The notes under the pieces are model-generated. The model was not told the origin of the DNA, did no database searches, and worked only from the letters and a program-made list of their open reading frames with translations. Positions 17,966 through 26,576 of a stretch of DNA of 64,000 nucleotides are shown one piece after another. The translations under genes and the position numbers were made by a program. Numbering within the stretch: the stretch's first letter is position 1; each line of letters starts with the position of its first letter. The DNA is from Bacteroidales bacterium (lineage in GTDB: Bacteria > Bacteroidota > Bacteroidia > Bacteroidales > TTA-H9), in NCBI GenBank assembly GCA_028689615.1, contig JAQVCV010000003.1, forward strand, positions 62,001 through 126,000, in the 5' to 3' direction.

Positions 17966-18760
17966 TTACAACCAGAACGAAGAATCAAAACGCGCCTCAG
18001 CCTCGATCTCGAGAGAATCAGGAAGAAGCGAAAAAAAATCAAGTTGAGTTAAGGACTCAACAGAGTCAACAGCAACCTGATAATGACTTAATGGCGACGA
18101 AGAGGCCTGATTAGGAATAACAAAACCGATACACTGAACCCCCCTTCCATCCTTTATCATCAAAGCTTTGTAGAAGGCACCCGGCACGGTGATCCTGGAA
18201 TAAACTTTTAGTGTATCGGAGCTGGTGAAAACCGGCCCGGTGGCAATCCAAACCGAATCGTAGCGAAGAGCAAAACCACGAACAGCCTCTTCCAGCTTCT
18301 TCCATATACCTCGATTGAACGCGGGTCGCTGGGGCGAAATATTGGAAAATCCAAAAGATTCGCGCATACTCATAACCGACCATGCCATATCGGCAGCGGG
18401 AGCCAAATGCCCCCGATCGAAGCCCGACCGACGATAATCTTCATCACGAGCCACCCAGCCCCGGGCATCGTTATCGGTATAAAACCTGTTGCTTCTGGCA
18501 GCCTTTTTCTTCAATTCAGATGAAGTGAGCAAATAGGCCACCCAGCGTGCCTGGTGGTAAACCGAATCAATTCCGGCGGAGAAACCGCTCCGATTCAACA
18601 GCAACAACCTGTGGTGAGACCTGGGAACTGCCATCTCTTCAGCGCACCACCCACCCGTTAGATCACTTACAGATTCAACAAGCCTTAAACCAACATATCT
18701 GCTGTCGGTTGTAAGCAAACTTATGACAACTAAAAGAGAAAAACACAAAGTTTTCGTCAT
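17966..18760 (-). CDS. Exported DNA/RNA non-specific endonuclease (NUC1 family)
   Basis: 264 residues from the ATG at 18760, which overlaps the ung stop codon (ATGA, 18757-18760); a start at 18772 is also open. A signal peptide or membrane anchor (TKTLCFSLLVVISLL) opens the protein. The beta-beta-alpha-metal nuclease core shows DRGHLAPAADM (catalytic His118), the SNISPQ segment and FNRGIWKKLEE, matching the Asn and Glu of the metal site. The family includes Serratia nuclease and mitochondrial endonuclease G. Location is probably periplasmic or secreted, so it may serve nutrient DNA scavenging rather than repair, despite following ung. Confidence 0.9.
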   Translation of the reverse strand: MTKTLCFSLLVVISLLTTDSRYVGLRLVESVSDLTGGWCAEEMAVPRSHHRLLLLNRSGFSAGIDSVYHQARWVAYLLTSSELKKKAARSNRFYTDNDARGWVARDEDYRRSGFDRGHLAPAADMAWSVMSMRESFGFSNISPQRPAFNRGIWKKLEEAVRGFALRYDSVWIATGPVFTSSDTLKVYSRITVPGAFYKALMIKDGRGVQCIGFVIPNQASSSPLSHYQVAVDSVESLTQLDFFSLLPDSLEIEAEARFDSSFWL

Positions 18761-19431
18761 GTCAAACACCAATTAATCTCCTTCTGACCTCGCGAATTCA
18801 AGTAACGATTGGTTTCCGAAAAATGGCCACATCCAATAAAACCGCGGTAAGCCGACAAGGGGGAGGGGTGAACAGTTGTGAGCACATGATGCTTCTCAAC
18901 ATCAATCAAACTTTTCTTGGCCTGAGCAGGAAGCCCCCAAAGAAGGAAAACCAATCCTGAAGAAGTATCAGATAAAAACTTAATCAAACTATCAGTAAAC
19001 AGCTGCCATCCAATGTTTTTATGCGATCCGGGCTGACCGCTTCTGACCGTCATTACAGTATTGAGCAGCAGTACACCCTGACGAACCCATGGCATCAAAT
19101 CGCCATGTGCCGGAGGCTTGCATCCAAAATCACGACTTATCTCTTTAAAAATATTTCTGAGCGAAGGAGGCTGCCTGATCCCATCAGGAACCGAAAAAGC
19201 TAATCCGTTGGCTTGGCCGGCACCATGATACGGATCCTGCCCTAAAATGACCACTTTAACATTTTCTGCAGAAAGTTCGAAAAGTGCCTTAAACCGGTTA
19301 GCAGATGGAGGAAATACCTGAAATTCTGACTCATCAACCTCCAATCTGCAAGCAATCGCTTCTAAAGTTTTCAACACCTCTTGATCTTCAAAGAACGGAA
19401 ACCAATTCGCTTTAATTACATTATCAACCAC
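18757..19431 (-). CDS. ung: Uracil-DNA glycosylase
   Basis: 224 residues, full length for family-1 uracil-DNA glycosylase. It excises uracil from DNA to begin base-excision repair. Motifs: GQDPYHG (water-activating Asp66), the uracil-binding LLLNTVMTVR, and HPSPLSAYRGF (catalytic His). It opens a minus-strand operon with the nuclease, the MORN protein and rdgB. Confidence 0.96.
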   Translation of the reverse strand: MVDNVIKANWFPFFEDQEVLKTLEAIACRLEVDESEFQVFPPSANRFKALFELSAENVKVVILGQDPYHGAGQANGLAFSVPDGIRQPPSLRNIFKEISRDFGCKPPAHGDLMPWVRQGVLLLNTVMTVRSGQPGSHKNIGWQLFTDSLIKFLSDTSSGLVFLLWGLPAQAKKSLIDVEKHHVLTTVHPSPLSAYRGFIGCGHFSETNRYLNSRGQKEINWCLT

Positions 19432-19502
19432 TTACAAAAATGCATTGTTAATAAAAAAGTTGTGCAAGGTTAATGAAAAATAGGAGAACCACCATTATAA
19501 AG

Positions 19503-19533
19503 TTGCTTTTTCGGCGACAAAGAGTTTACTTTG
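19503..19533 (+). promoter_or_regulatory. Promoter of the 42-residue lipoprotein gene
   Basis: A TTG at 19503-19505, a 20-bp spacer and TTACTTTG at 19526-19533 (one mismatch to TAnnTTTG). The ATG at 19566 lies 32 bp downstream, which excludes the earlier in-frame ATG at 19473. Confidence 0.5.
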
Positions 19534-19565
19534 TAGAAAATTTTGCCCTATCACAGTTTAGAAGT

Positions 19566-19694
19566 ATGAAGAAGATTGCTATAGCTCTGTTGCTGATTTT
19601 GAGTGCCACACTCATCCTCTCGTCATGCAAATCGAACGAAAGTTGCGCGGCATATGGCGAAGCCGGAAAATATCAAATTGAACGCAGGCGTTAA
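19566..19694 (+). CDS. Small lipoprotein (42 residues), function unknown
   Basis: The 42-residue product has a strong signal peptide (MKKIAIALLLILSATLIL) and a lipobox, LSSC, so only about 23 residues remain after Cys20. These include CAAYGEAGKY. Tiny lipoproteins with a Cys-x-Ala-Tyr-Gly core are, as far as I recall, widespread in Bacteroidota, but have no assigned role. A promoter lies upstream and a hairpin with a T-rich tail downstream, so it looks like a complete single-gene unit. Confidence 0.65.
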   Translation: MKKIAIALLLILSATLILSSCKSNESCAAYGEAGKYQIERRR

Positions 19695-19757
19695 TTCTGC
19701 CTGTCCTTTTATCGACAATAAGTATTGACGAAGGGTTTTTAATGCCCTTCCTTAATG

Positions 19758-19790
19758 AGCCATCAATTGTGTTTGATGGCTTATTTATTT
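19758..19790 (+). terminator. Terminator of the small lipoprotein gene
   Basis: Stem AGCCATCAA (19758-19766) / TTGATGGCT (19773-19781) followed by a T-rich tail. Confidence 0.65.
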
Positions 19791-19935
19791 TACAGAATAA
19801 AAAAACCGTAGCACAAAATGTTTATCAAGCACGGTACGGAAGTTCTGACTGCAGATAGGATCAGCAAACTACGACAGAGAATCAGCGCAGACAGTTGGTA
19901 TTAAGGAATTTATTCAGATCGACTTCGCAAAGTAC

Positions 19936-19972
19936 AAAAAAGGCTCCGGACCTAACGTCCGAAGCCTTTTTT
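19936..19972. terminator. Terminator of the T9SS propeller gene
   Basis: AAAAAAGGCTCCGGAC / GTCCGAAGCCTTTTTT, a 16-bp stem with a single mismatch and a 5-nt loop, just past the stop at 20000. A/T runs on both sides make it usable in both directions. Confidence 0.75.
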
Positions 19973-19999
19973 GATTTTAAAAACAGGGAGCAACCTGCT

Positions 20000-21757
20000 C
20001 TACTTCACTACAACAAATTTCTGTGTAACAGAGAAAGAACCACTGCCCAGCTGAACCATGTAAGTTCCGCGAACAAGGTCAGAACAGTCGATAGAGGCAC
20101 TCTGCCCATTAACCATTTCAACCATCAGTTCTTTAACTTTCTGCCCCTTCAGATCATAAACAACAACCTGTGCTTGCCCGTTAAATTTGTTTTCGAGCGA
20201 AAGAATCATGTTATCAGTAACAGGATTGGGATTAATTGCTAATGATTTAACTCCATTTTGGTAAGTGGCAGGGTTATCAACAATGCCAACAAAATCAGAC
20301 GAAGACCAAACGCCACGACCATAAGTGCCAACGTAGATCACACCGTAGTTGCTGGTTGGAGGATAATAAGTCCCTGTAGCAGCCTCTCCTGTAGTAAGAT
20401 TATAAGACTCAGCAGCAAACAAGCCTGCATGCTGTTTGGTTTGCTGATAAATTTGTGTTACAGGAATGGTTCCCATAGCTTCCTCTTTAGTCCAGGTGGC
20501 AGCAGCCATATTGTTTGAGTAGAAAAGGCCAACCGAGGTGCCAACCAAGGCGTAATTTCCATTCATTTCAATCATGGAGGCGTTAATTCTAGCCAGGGGA
20601 AGGTTACCATGAATAGAGACGAAAACAGGAGTAGCAGCGGTGGCATTGGTTGTATGATAGATTCCACTGGTGGCAACAGTCTCATCGTTGTTTGCCAGGG
20701 TAATGATCACATGGTTATCGTCGCTTTCATCAACCGCGATTGAGGTGATAGAGGTGTTAGGGAATTCAGCAATCAACTGACTTACAATAACACACTGTGC
20801 GCTATCAACAGATGCCTTTTCAATCGTTTTGGCATTCACAACATTGCTTAAGCGGTAAACCTTGCCGGCTTTGGTACCGAAATACACGTAATCGGAGGTC
20901 TTTGAGAAGGCGATTTTTGAGATGTCATCCTCAATATCAGCAATTTTCCACCATTCAGGAATTTCTGAAAAAACCGTCATGTTCATCGACATGTATAACT
21001 TATCGTTCCAACCGATGAAGAAGCGTGTTTCAACGGGGTCAATCAGCATCAGAGATTCATTGAGGTCAAGATTTTTCGGGCATGTGAACTGGAATGGGAA
21101 ACGATCGGTTTTACTGCGAGCCAATAACACTTCACCTTCAGAGAAGGGTTTCATAGCAACAAATTTCACAGAATCAACAGAGGTAGCATCGTGGTAATTT
21201 TCATACAAAGCCATCGGCATCAGTTCCTTGCCATTGGTCATAGCGCCATCTTTAAACGATGCGGAATAGCTCACGCCACCATCGTCAGAACGTGTGAAGT
21301 TATTGAAATCGGCATTGCCCACACTGGCAGATTTGTTCATGTAGAAAAGCTTTTTCCCAATCTGCGACATCATCAAAGCTCCACCATTGCCGGTCAGGTT
21401 TCCATCGAATTTTTCAAATCCATCGTAGAAGTTGCCCGAAGAGCCATCGAGGAATTGAACGCCACTTCCAAAGGTACCAACCAGAATATCATCGTAGTTG
21501 TTGACGGCAATGGAGCGAACATGAGCACAACCCAAGAATTTGTTGATGGTTGAGAAGCTGGCAGCCTGGCTCTTTGAAAGAGTGATACCACCGTCGGAAG
21601 CAATGACCATCAGTTCAGGGTGTGCAGGATGGAATGCATAATCGTTGTGGAAAGAGTGGATATAATATTCATCGGAAGGGTCGGAATCGGAGAAACTGAT
21701 GGGGCCACCGTTCCATTCGTAGAAACCGGTATCTTGGGCTTTATGACCTGAGTACAT
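20000..21757 (-). CDS. T9SS type A sorting domain beta-propeller protein, C-terminal part of a frameshifted gene
   Basis: 585 residues from the first ATG at 21757, but the reading frame is open back to 21973 and the protein sequence there (SVGSLEGVYVSFDGGIVWRTI) clearly continues the propeller of the gene fragment at 21937-22743. The body has BNR/VPS10-like propeller blades (GTFGSGVQFLD, FGTKAGKVYRLSN, IYVGTYGRGVWSSSDF). The last ~80 residues are a T9SS type A sorting domain: SLAINPNPVTDNM, VVYDLKGQKV, RGTYMVQL and TQKFVVVK. The whole protein (~900 residues with the N-terminal half) would be a secreted or surface propeller of unknown ligand. In the DNA as given the two halves are out of frame. 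Confidence 0.8.
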   Translation of the reverse strand: MYSGHKAQDTGFYEWNGGPISFSDSDPSDEYYIHSFHNDYAFHPAHPELMVIASDGGITLSKSQAASFSTINKFLGCAHVRSIAVNNYDDILVGTFGSGVQFLDGSSGNFYDGFEKFDGNLTGNGGALMMSQIGKKLFYMNKSASVGNADFNNFTRSDDGGVSYSASFKDGAMTNGKELMPMALYENYHDATSVDSVKFVAMKPFSEGEVLLARSKTDRFPFQFTCPKNLDLNESLMLIDPVETRFFIGWNDKLYMSMNMTVFSEIPEWWKIADIEDDISKIAFSKTSDYVYFGTKAGKVYRLSNVVNAKTIEKASVDSAQCVIVSQLIAEFPNTSITSIAVDESDDNHVIITLANNDETVATSGIYHTTNATAATPVFVSIHGNLPLARINASMIEMNGNYALVGTSVGLFYSNNMAAATWTKEEAMGTIPVTQIYQQTKQHAGLFAAESYNLTTGEAATGTYYPPTSNYGVIYVGTYGRGVWSSSDFVGIVDNPATYQNGVKSLAINPNPVTDNMILSLENKFNGQAQVVVYDLKGQKVKELMVEMVNGQSASIDCSDLVRGTYMVQLGSGSFSVTQKFVVVK

Positions 21758-21936
21758 ATTGACACAGCCAACAAAAACCTTTTCAGCATTATCCGGTGCA
21801 ACAATGATTTCGTTGTTGTAAGTACCATAGTTAACTCCCGAACCGGCGAAAATATTCCATGTTCCGGTGGTGAAAGGAAGAATGGTGCGCCATACGATAC
21901 CCCCGTCGAAAGAAACATAAACACCCTCAAGGCTGC

Positions 21937-22743
21937 CTACCGAAGCTGCGAGCTGGCATAAACAACATTCTGATCAGAAGGAGCAATAGCAAAATTCATT
22001 CTTGAGATATCGTTTTTGGGCAATTTGCCAGGATTCACCCAGTTTGCACCATCCTTATACTTAAGCGACTGGCAAACAAACTGTTCGGGGCCGGCATTGG
22101 AGCTTGTAAAAGCTTTTCCATCAACGAAGGCGATCACCAAACCGTTGGTTGATGTTTTTACATCGTAAACTACTCCGGTGAGGTCCAGGGCAACGCCTTC
22201 ATTGGTACCCTTGGCAACGCTCCAAACCGATGAACCTGCATCGCGGTACATGAGGCCTGTAGCAGTAGCAACATACATACGACCCTGGTTATCAATGGCT
22301 ACAGCATTAATATAATCCCATCCTGCACCGTTGGTTCCTTCAACTAAAGTGAAGTTATTGGCATCGCTTGACACATAAAGCCCAGAACCTTTGACCCTTA
22401 AGGCAGCCTTTTGGTTGTCGTAGTAAGTTCCGGTTCCAGCATAAATCTTGTTGTCAGATGCCTGATAAAGGCACGATACTGCCAAATTGGATCCGGCCAC
22501 ATTGATCTTTTCCCAATAAAGTCCCTGATTAACAGTTTTCCACAACCCGCCATTCAGCGATCCTGCAATGATGGTTTTACCAGTAGCATCGCTCTGGTCG
22601 AAAATGACGGCACGCATCGGACCTGCATTGTTCAAAGGTCCTCTGTCTTGCCAGGTAAGGTTGGTTTGTGCGGCCAGGTTTTGCAGTAACCCAAAACATA
22701 CAAAGAACGCTAAAACCTTAGTTAGTAAAGATTTATTTTTCAT
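21937..22743 (-). CDS. T9SS beta-propeller protein, N-terminal part of a frameshifted gene
   Basis: 268 residues: signal peptide (MKNKSLLTKVLAFFVCFGLLQ, cleavage near LAAQ) and several propeller blades with Asp-box-like repeats (LNGGLWKTVNQGLYWEKI, GTGTYYDNQ, YVATATGLMYRD). The frame ends at a TAG at 21937-21939 directly after VVYASSQLR, in the middle of a blade. The next frame carries the continuation, so one base has been lost (or two gained) between 21940 and 21973. The region has no slippery heptamer of the X-XXY-YYZ type, so programmed -1 frameshifting is not supported: a mutation or a sequence error is more likely. Two -7-like boxes (TAATTTTG at 22776-22783, TAACTTTC just upstream) precede it. 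Confidence 0.8.
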   Translation of the reverse strand: MKNKSLLTKVLAFFVCFGLLQNLAAQTNLTWQDRGPLNNAGPMRAVIFDQSDATGKTIIAGSLNGGLWKTVNQGLYWEKINVAGSNLAVSCLYQASDNKIYAGTGTYYDNQKAALRVKGSGLYVSSDANNFTLVEGTNGAGWDYINAVAIDNQGRMYVATATGLMYRDAGSSVWSVAKGTNEGVALDLTGVVYDVKTSTNGLVIAFVDGKAFTSSNAGPEQFVCQSLKYKDGANWVNPGKLPKNDISRMNFAIAPSDQNVVYASSQLR

Positions 22744-22955
22744 ATCAGATAAATTTGTTAGTAAAGATATCGTCTCAAAATTAGTGGCGAAAGTTACAGA
22801 TATTTTGCAAAATACAATACGGGCATCACAAAAGAAATGTCCGTCAACATCACAATCTCAATGAATATCTGCCGGTTTCGACACTTGTAAAAATCATTCT
22901 TGCAAATGTACACACTTTTCTATGACGTATGAAATCTGCGAAAAGTAAACTTTGA

Positions 22956-23789
22956 CTATTCAAAAAGCAATAAGCTTAGAGCCATCAATGCCATCCCACT
23001 GATTACACCATAGATAGCGTAATGGTGTTCGCCAAATTTTTCAGCAGCAGGTAGCAATTCATCCAGCGAAATAAATACCATAATACCTGCAACAGCAGCA
23101 AAAACTACCCCCATGAGCCAAGGATTGGCAGCCATAAAGGGGACTAAAAGGAAAAAAGCCACCAAGGCACCCACAGGTTCGGCCAACCCTGAGGTAAAAG
23201 AATACCAAAAGGCCTTTCGCCTCGATCCGGTAGCGTAAAAGATAGGAACTGACACTGCAATTCCTTCCGGAATGTTGTGAATGGCGATGGCAATGGCGAT
23301 GGGGAGCCCCAGGGAGGGATCGGCCAAAGCTGCTGAAAAAGTGGCCATCCCTTCCGGAAAATTGTGAATGGCAATAGCTAACGCGGTAAACAGACCCATT
23401 TTCATGAGTTTACGCTGATCTATTCCGGCTTGCCCCTGGCCCATAGCTTCCACCGATTGCAACTCGTGAGGATTTTCAACTTCGGGTACAAATTTGTCAA
23501 TTAAAGCTATCAAAAGCATTCCTCCAAAAAAAGAGGCTACGGTCATCCAATAGGCCTGGCTTTCAGCGCCTGGTTGCGACAATCCCTCGGTAATTGATAT
23601 TCTGGCTTTTGAAAAAATCTCAACAAAAGAAACATAGATCATCACCCCGGCCGAAAACCCCAAACTCGCCGATAAGAACCGGGTGTTGGTGCGTCGGGCA
23701 AAAAAGGCAATGGCGCTGCCAATTCCTGTCGATAGACCAGCAAACAAGGTCATGCCCAAGGCAAACCACACATTATTCATTTCCATCAT
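22956..23789 (-). CDS. zupT: ZIP family metal transporter (ZupT-like)
   Basis: 277 residues, eight hydrophobic helices, inner membrane. The ZIP family takes up Zn2+ and sometimes Fe2+ or Mn2+. The two signature metal-binding helices are intact: [12 protein letters not shown] (helix 4) and [12 protein letters not shown] (helix 5), each with His, Asn and Glu. A hydrophilic loop (~95-125, [12 protein letters not shown]) lies between helices 3 and 4, as in ZupT. Single-gene unit; no Zur site recognised. Confidence 0.92.
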   Translation of the reverse strand: MMEMNNVWFALGMTLFAGLSTGIGSAIAFFARRTNTRFLSASLGFSAGVMIYVSFVEIFSKARISITEGLSQPGAESQAYWMTVASFFGGMLLIALIDKFVPEVENPHELQSVEAMGQGQAGIDQRKLMKMGLFTALAIAIHNFPEGMATFSAALADPSLGLPIAIAIAIHNIPEGIAVSVPIFYATGSRRKAFWYSFTSGLAEPVGALVAFFLLVPFMAANPWLMGVVFAAVAGIMVFISLDELLPAAEKFGEHHYAIYGVISGMALMALSLLLFE

Positions 23790-23889
23790 CGATACTATGA
23801 GTTTAGCTAATTAATCGGCGATAAAAGTATAAATTTGTACCGTTGCTTTTACACCAACACATTTGATGAATTAAACAATCCACACCTTC

Positions 23890-25098
23890 ATGAATACAAT
23901 TTTCGTAAAAATCGCTGCCATTCTGATTCTTTGGGTTTCGTTAACCCCTATAGCTGAAGCAAAAAAGACCGATTCAACTGGTTTTGTTTTCGACACTGTT
24001 GCCCTGATCAAAACAACACCGGTTAAAAACCAGGCCAATTCAGGTACATGCTGGAGTTTTGCCACCACATCGTTCGTTGAAACCGAACTCCTCCGACTGG
24101 GCATGCCTTCGGTGGATCTTTCAGAAATGTTCTTTGTCAGGCATATATATTTCGACAAGGGATTGCGTTTTGTCAGAATGCATGGCACCTCCAATTACAG
24201 CGCCGGAGGACAGGCACATCATGTTATCAACACGATCAAAAACTTTGGATTTGTCACTGAGACCTCCTACAATGGATTGAATTATGGAGAAAACCAACAC
24301 ATTCACGGCGAAGTTGACGAAGCCTCAAAAGCCTTTCTGGAGGCTGTTGTTAAAAACCCCAACAGAAAACTCTCCACAGCATGGCAAACAGCTTTCAAAG
24401 CCATTCTCGATGCTTACCTCGGTGTGCTACCGAAAGAAACTAACTGGAACGGGAAGTCATTGTCGCCTACAGACGCTGCGAAATCTTCTGGTTTCAATCC
24501 CGATGATTACATCGAAATCACCTCCTATTCAGCCTATCCATTTTATCAGGAGTGTGCTCTCGAAATTCCCGACAATTATGACCTTAAAAACTACTACAAC
24601 GTGCCTGCAAACGATCTGTTTGCCATCACCCTGCATGCCCTTGAAAACGGATATTCAGTGTGTTGGGATGGCGATGTAAGCGATAAAGGTTTCTCGCACA
24701 ACAAGGGTCTGGCTATTGTTCCCGAAACCGAAACTACCGACCTCACAGGATCGGAAAAAGCCAAATGGGAAAAACTTACCGAAAAAGAGAAGCTTCGTTC
24801 GGCTTACAGTTTTGAAAAACCACTTGCTGAAAAAAAAATAGATCAAACTGACAGAGATCAGGCTTTCGACAATCAAAAAACCACCGACGATCATTTGATG
24901 CATCTCATTGGCATTGTTAAAGATCAAAAAGGAACCACCTATTTCATCACCAAGAATTCGTGGGGAACCGAAAGCAACGAATTTGGCGGTTATCTGAATA
25001 TGTCGGAAGCTTATTTCAGGTTAAATACAGTTGCCATAATGATGCATAAAAAGGCGTTGCCCCCTGCTTTGGCAAAAAAATTAGGGATTCAGCAATGA
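23890..25098 (+). CDS. Exported papain-like C1 peptidase (bleomycin hydrolase/PepC-like)
   Basis: 402 residues with a signal peptide (cleavage near IAEA-K). The C1B peptidase triad is visible: Cys54 in NQANSGTCWSF, His near ~338 in DDHLMHLIG, and Asn near ~355 in TKNSWGTES. A 160-residue insert between the Cys and His halves is usual for bleomycin-hydrolase-type aminopeptidases. These are normally cytoplasmic, so the signal peptide is notable; periplasmic C1 peptidases of this type are seen in Bacteroidota. Its stop codon overlaps the aspartase start (25095-25098, ATGA), implying coupled translation with aspA and hydF. Confidence 0.88.
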   Translation: MNTIFVKIAAILILWVSLTPIAEAKKTDSTGFVFDTVALIKTTPVKNQANSGTCWSFATTSFVETELLRLGMPSVDLSEMFFVRHIYFDKGLRFVRMHGTSNYSAGGQAHHVINTIKNFGFVTETSYNGLNYGENQHIHGEVDEASKAFLEAVVKNPNRKLSTAWQTAFKAILDAYLGVLPKETNWNGKSLSPTDAAKSSGFNPDDYIEITSYSAYPFYQECALEIPDNYDLKNYYNVPANDLFAITLHALENGYSVCWDGDVSDKGFSHNKGLAIVPETETTDLTGSEKAKWEKLTEKEKLRSAYSFEKPLAEKKIDQTDRDQAFDNQKTTDDHLMHLIGIVKDQKGTTYFITKNSWGTESNEFGGYLNMSEAYFRLNTVAIMMHKKALPPALAKKLGIQQ

Positions 25099-26576
25099 CC
25101 ACCAAAGCCACCCGAATAGAATCAGACTTTCTGGGGGAGATGGAATTACCGGCAGAAGCCCTTTACGGACTTCAAAGCCGGCGTGCCACTGAGAACTTTC
25201 CAATTACCGACCCCTTCCATCGTGAATGGTATCAGGCCATGGGAACAGTGAAACTGGCGAGTTATCTAACTGTTGAAAGGTTTTACGACGCTCTTAAAAC
25301 CACCACCCCGGAAGCAACGCTCCCGAAAACCATCTCCATCGAAAAACTCAAAGCTTTACAACAGGCTGCCAGCGAGATAGCTGACGGATTGCATTTCGAC
25401 CATTTTATAGTTGCTGCTACCCAGGGAGGAGCAGGAACCAGCATCAACATGAATATCAACGAGATTGTTGCAAATCGTGCCCTTCAGATAATCAACCACT
25501 CCGCGGGTCATTACCAGGTGATTCACCCCATTGATGATGCCAATCTGTATCAGTCCACCAACGATGTAGTGCCCACTGCACTCAGGGTAGCCATGATGCG
25601 GATGTTTGTTGCTGCCGAAGAGAGCATCAACCTTATGCGAAAAGAGACGGAACGCCTTGAAGGGGAAAGTCGTGATATGTTGCGCGTTGGATTTACCCAA
25701 ATGCAGGAAGCAGTTCCATCATCTTACGGAAGGTTGTTTGCAGCTTACAACGAAGCCCTCTCGCGCGACTGGTGGCGGATATCCAAATGCTTTGAACGCA
25801 TCAAGGTGGTCAATCTGGGAGGGGGTGCTATAGGTACAGCCAATGGAGTCCCCCGGTATTTTGTAATGGAGGCATCCCGAAATCTTCAACAATTAACTGG
25901 TCTGCCCGTAACCCGTTCGGAAAACCTGGCCGATGCAACTCAAAACCTCGACCCACTTGTTGAGGTTCATGCCATCCTCAAAACCCACGCTGTGGTAATT
26001 GAAAAAATAGCATCGGACCTGAGGCTGCTGGCATCTGACCTACTATCCAACAACGACGTTAAAATCCCTGAACGTCAGATCGGGAGTACCATCATGCCAG
26101 GGAAAGTGAATCCTGTGGTTGTGGAATTTGTAATTTCGGCAGCTCATCAGGTATATGCCAACGACATGCTGATTACCAACCTGGCAGGTCAGGGATGCCT
26201 CGACCTCAACGCATACCTGCCTTCCATAGGGAATGCTATACTGCAAAGCCAAAAACTTCTGTTGGCCGCCGACAAAACCCTTACCTACAATTTACTAAAA
26301 GGCATCACCTTCAACTCCGAAAAAGCCCTCGCGAAACTGTTTTCGAGTCCCGCCATTACCACAGCCCTTGTTCCAATTGTCGGTTACACCAAAGCTTCAG
26401 AACTGGCCCGGTTGATGAAAAAAAACAGCATCAACGTGTTTGAGGCCAACAAGCTATCAAACCTTATCGACTCACAAATTTTAGAGCAAATGCTGCAACC
26501 CGATAACCTTCTTAAAACTGGTTTTTCGGTACACGACATTGCTCTGTACAAAAATCAGAGTACAAGCCCCAAATGA
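25095..26576 (+). CDS. aspA: Aspartate ammonia-lyase
   Basis: 493 residues. Converts L-aspartate to fumarate and ammonia. It belongs to the aspartase/fumarase superfamily: TQGGAGTSINMNINEIVANRA (substrate loop, ~110-130), STNDVVPTA, and the signature loop GSTIMPGKVNPVV with catalytic Ser331. The loop reads Gly-Ser-Thr where most aspartases have Gly-Ser-Ser; the first, catalytic Ser is kept. A fumarase identity is less likely given the coupling to hydF: aspartase genes sit beside hydrogenase maturation genes in other anaerobes, as I recall. Overlaps its neighbours by 4 bp on each side. Confidence 0.88.
   Translation: MTTKATRIESDFLGEMELPAEALYGLQSRRATENFPITDPFHREWYQAMGTVKLASYLTVERFYDALKTTTPEATLPKTISIEKLKALQQAASEIADGLHFDHFIVAATQGGAGTSINMNINEIVANRALQIINHSAGHYQVIHPIDDANLYQSTNDVVPTALRVAMMRMFVAAEESINLMRKETERLEGESRDMLRVGFTQMQEAVPSSYGRLFAAYNEALSRDWWRISKCFERIKVVNLGGGAIGTANGVPRYFVMEASRNLQQLTGLPVTRSENLADATQNLDPLVEVHAILKTHAVVIEKIASDLRLLASDLLSNNDVKIPERQIGSTIMPGKVNPVVVEFVISAAHQVYANDMLITNLAGQGCLDLNAYLPSIGNAILQSQKLLLAADKTLTYNLLKGITFNSEKALAKLFSSPAITTALVPIVGYTKASELARLMKKNSINVFEANKLSNLIDSQILEQMLQPDNLLKTGFSVHDIALYKNQSTSPK

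Larger units (their letters stand above)
19695..19999. other. Intergenic region between small lipoprotein and T9SS propeller gene
   Basis: About 305 bp. It holds two hairpins near the left end (GAAGGG.../GCCCTTC and the terminator at 19758), a bidirectional terminator at 19936, and an unremarkable middle (~19800-19930) in which I see no gene, tRNA or repeat. Confidence 0.6.

Noticed and set aside
21930..21975. Programmed -1 frameshifting in the T9SS propeller gene
   Set aside because: No X-XXY-YYZ slippery heptamer or clear downstream pseudoknot was seen; a mutation or sequence error is simpler.
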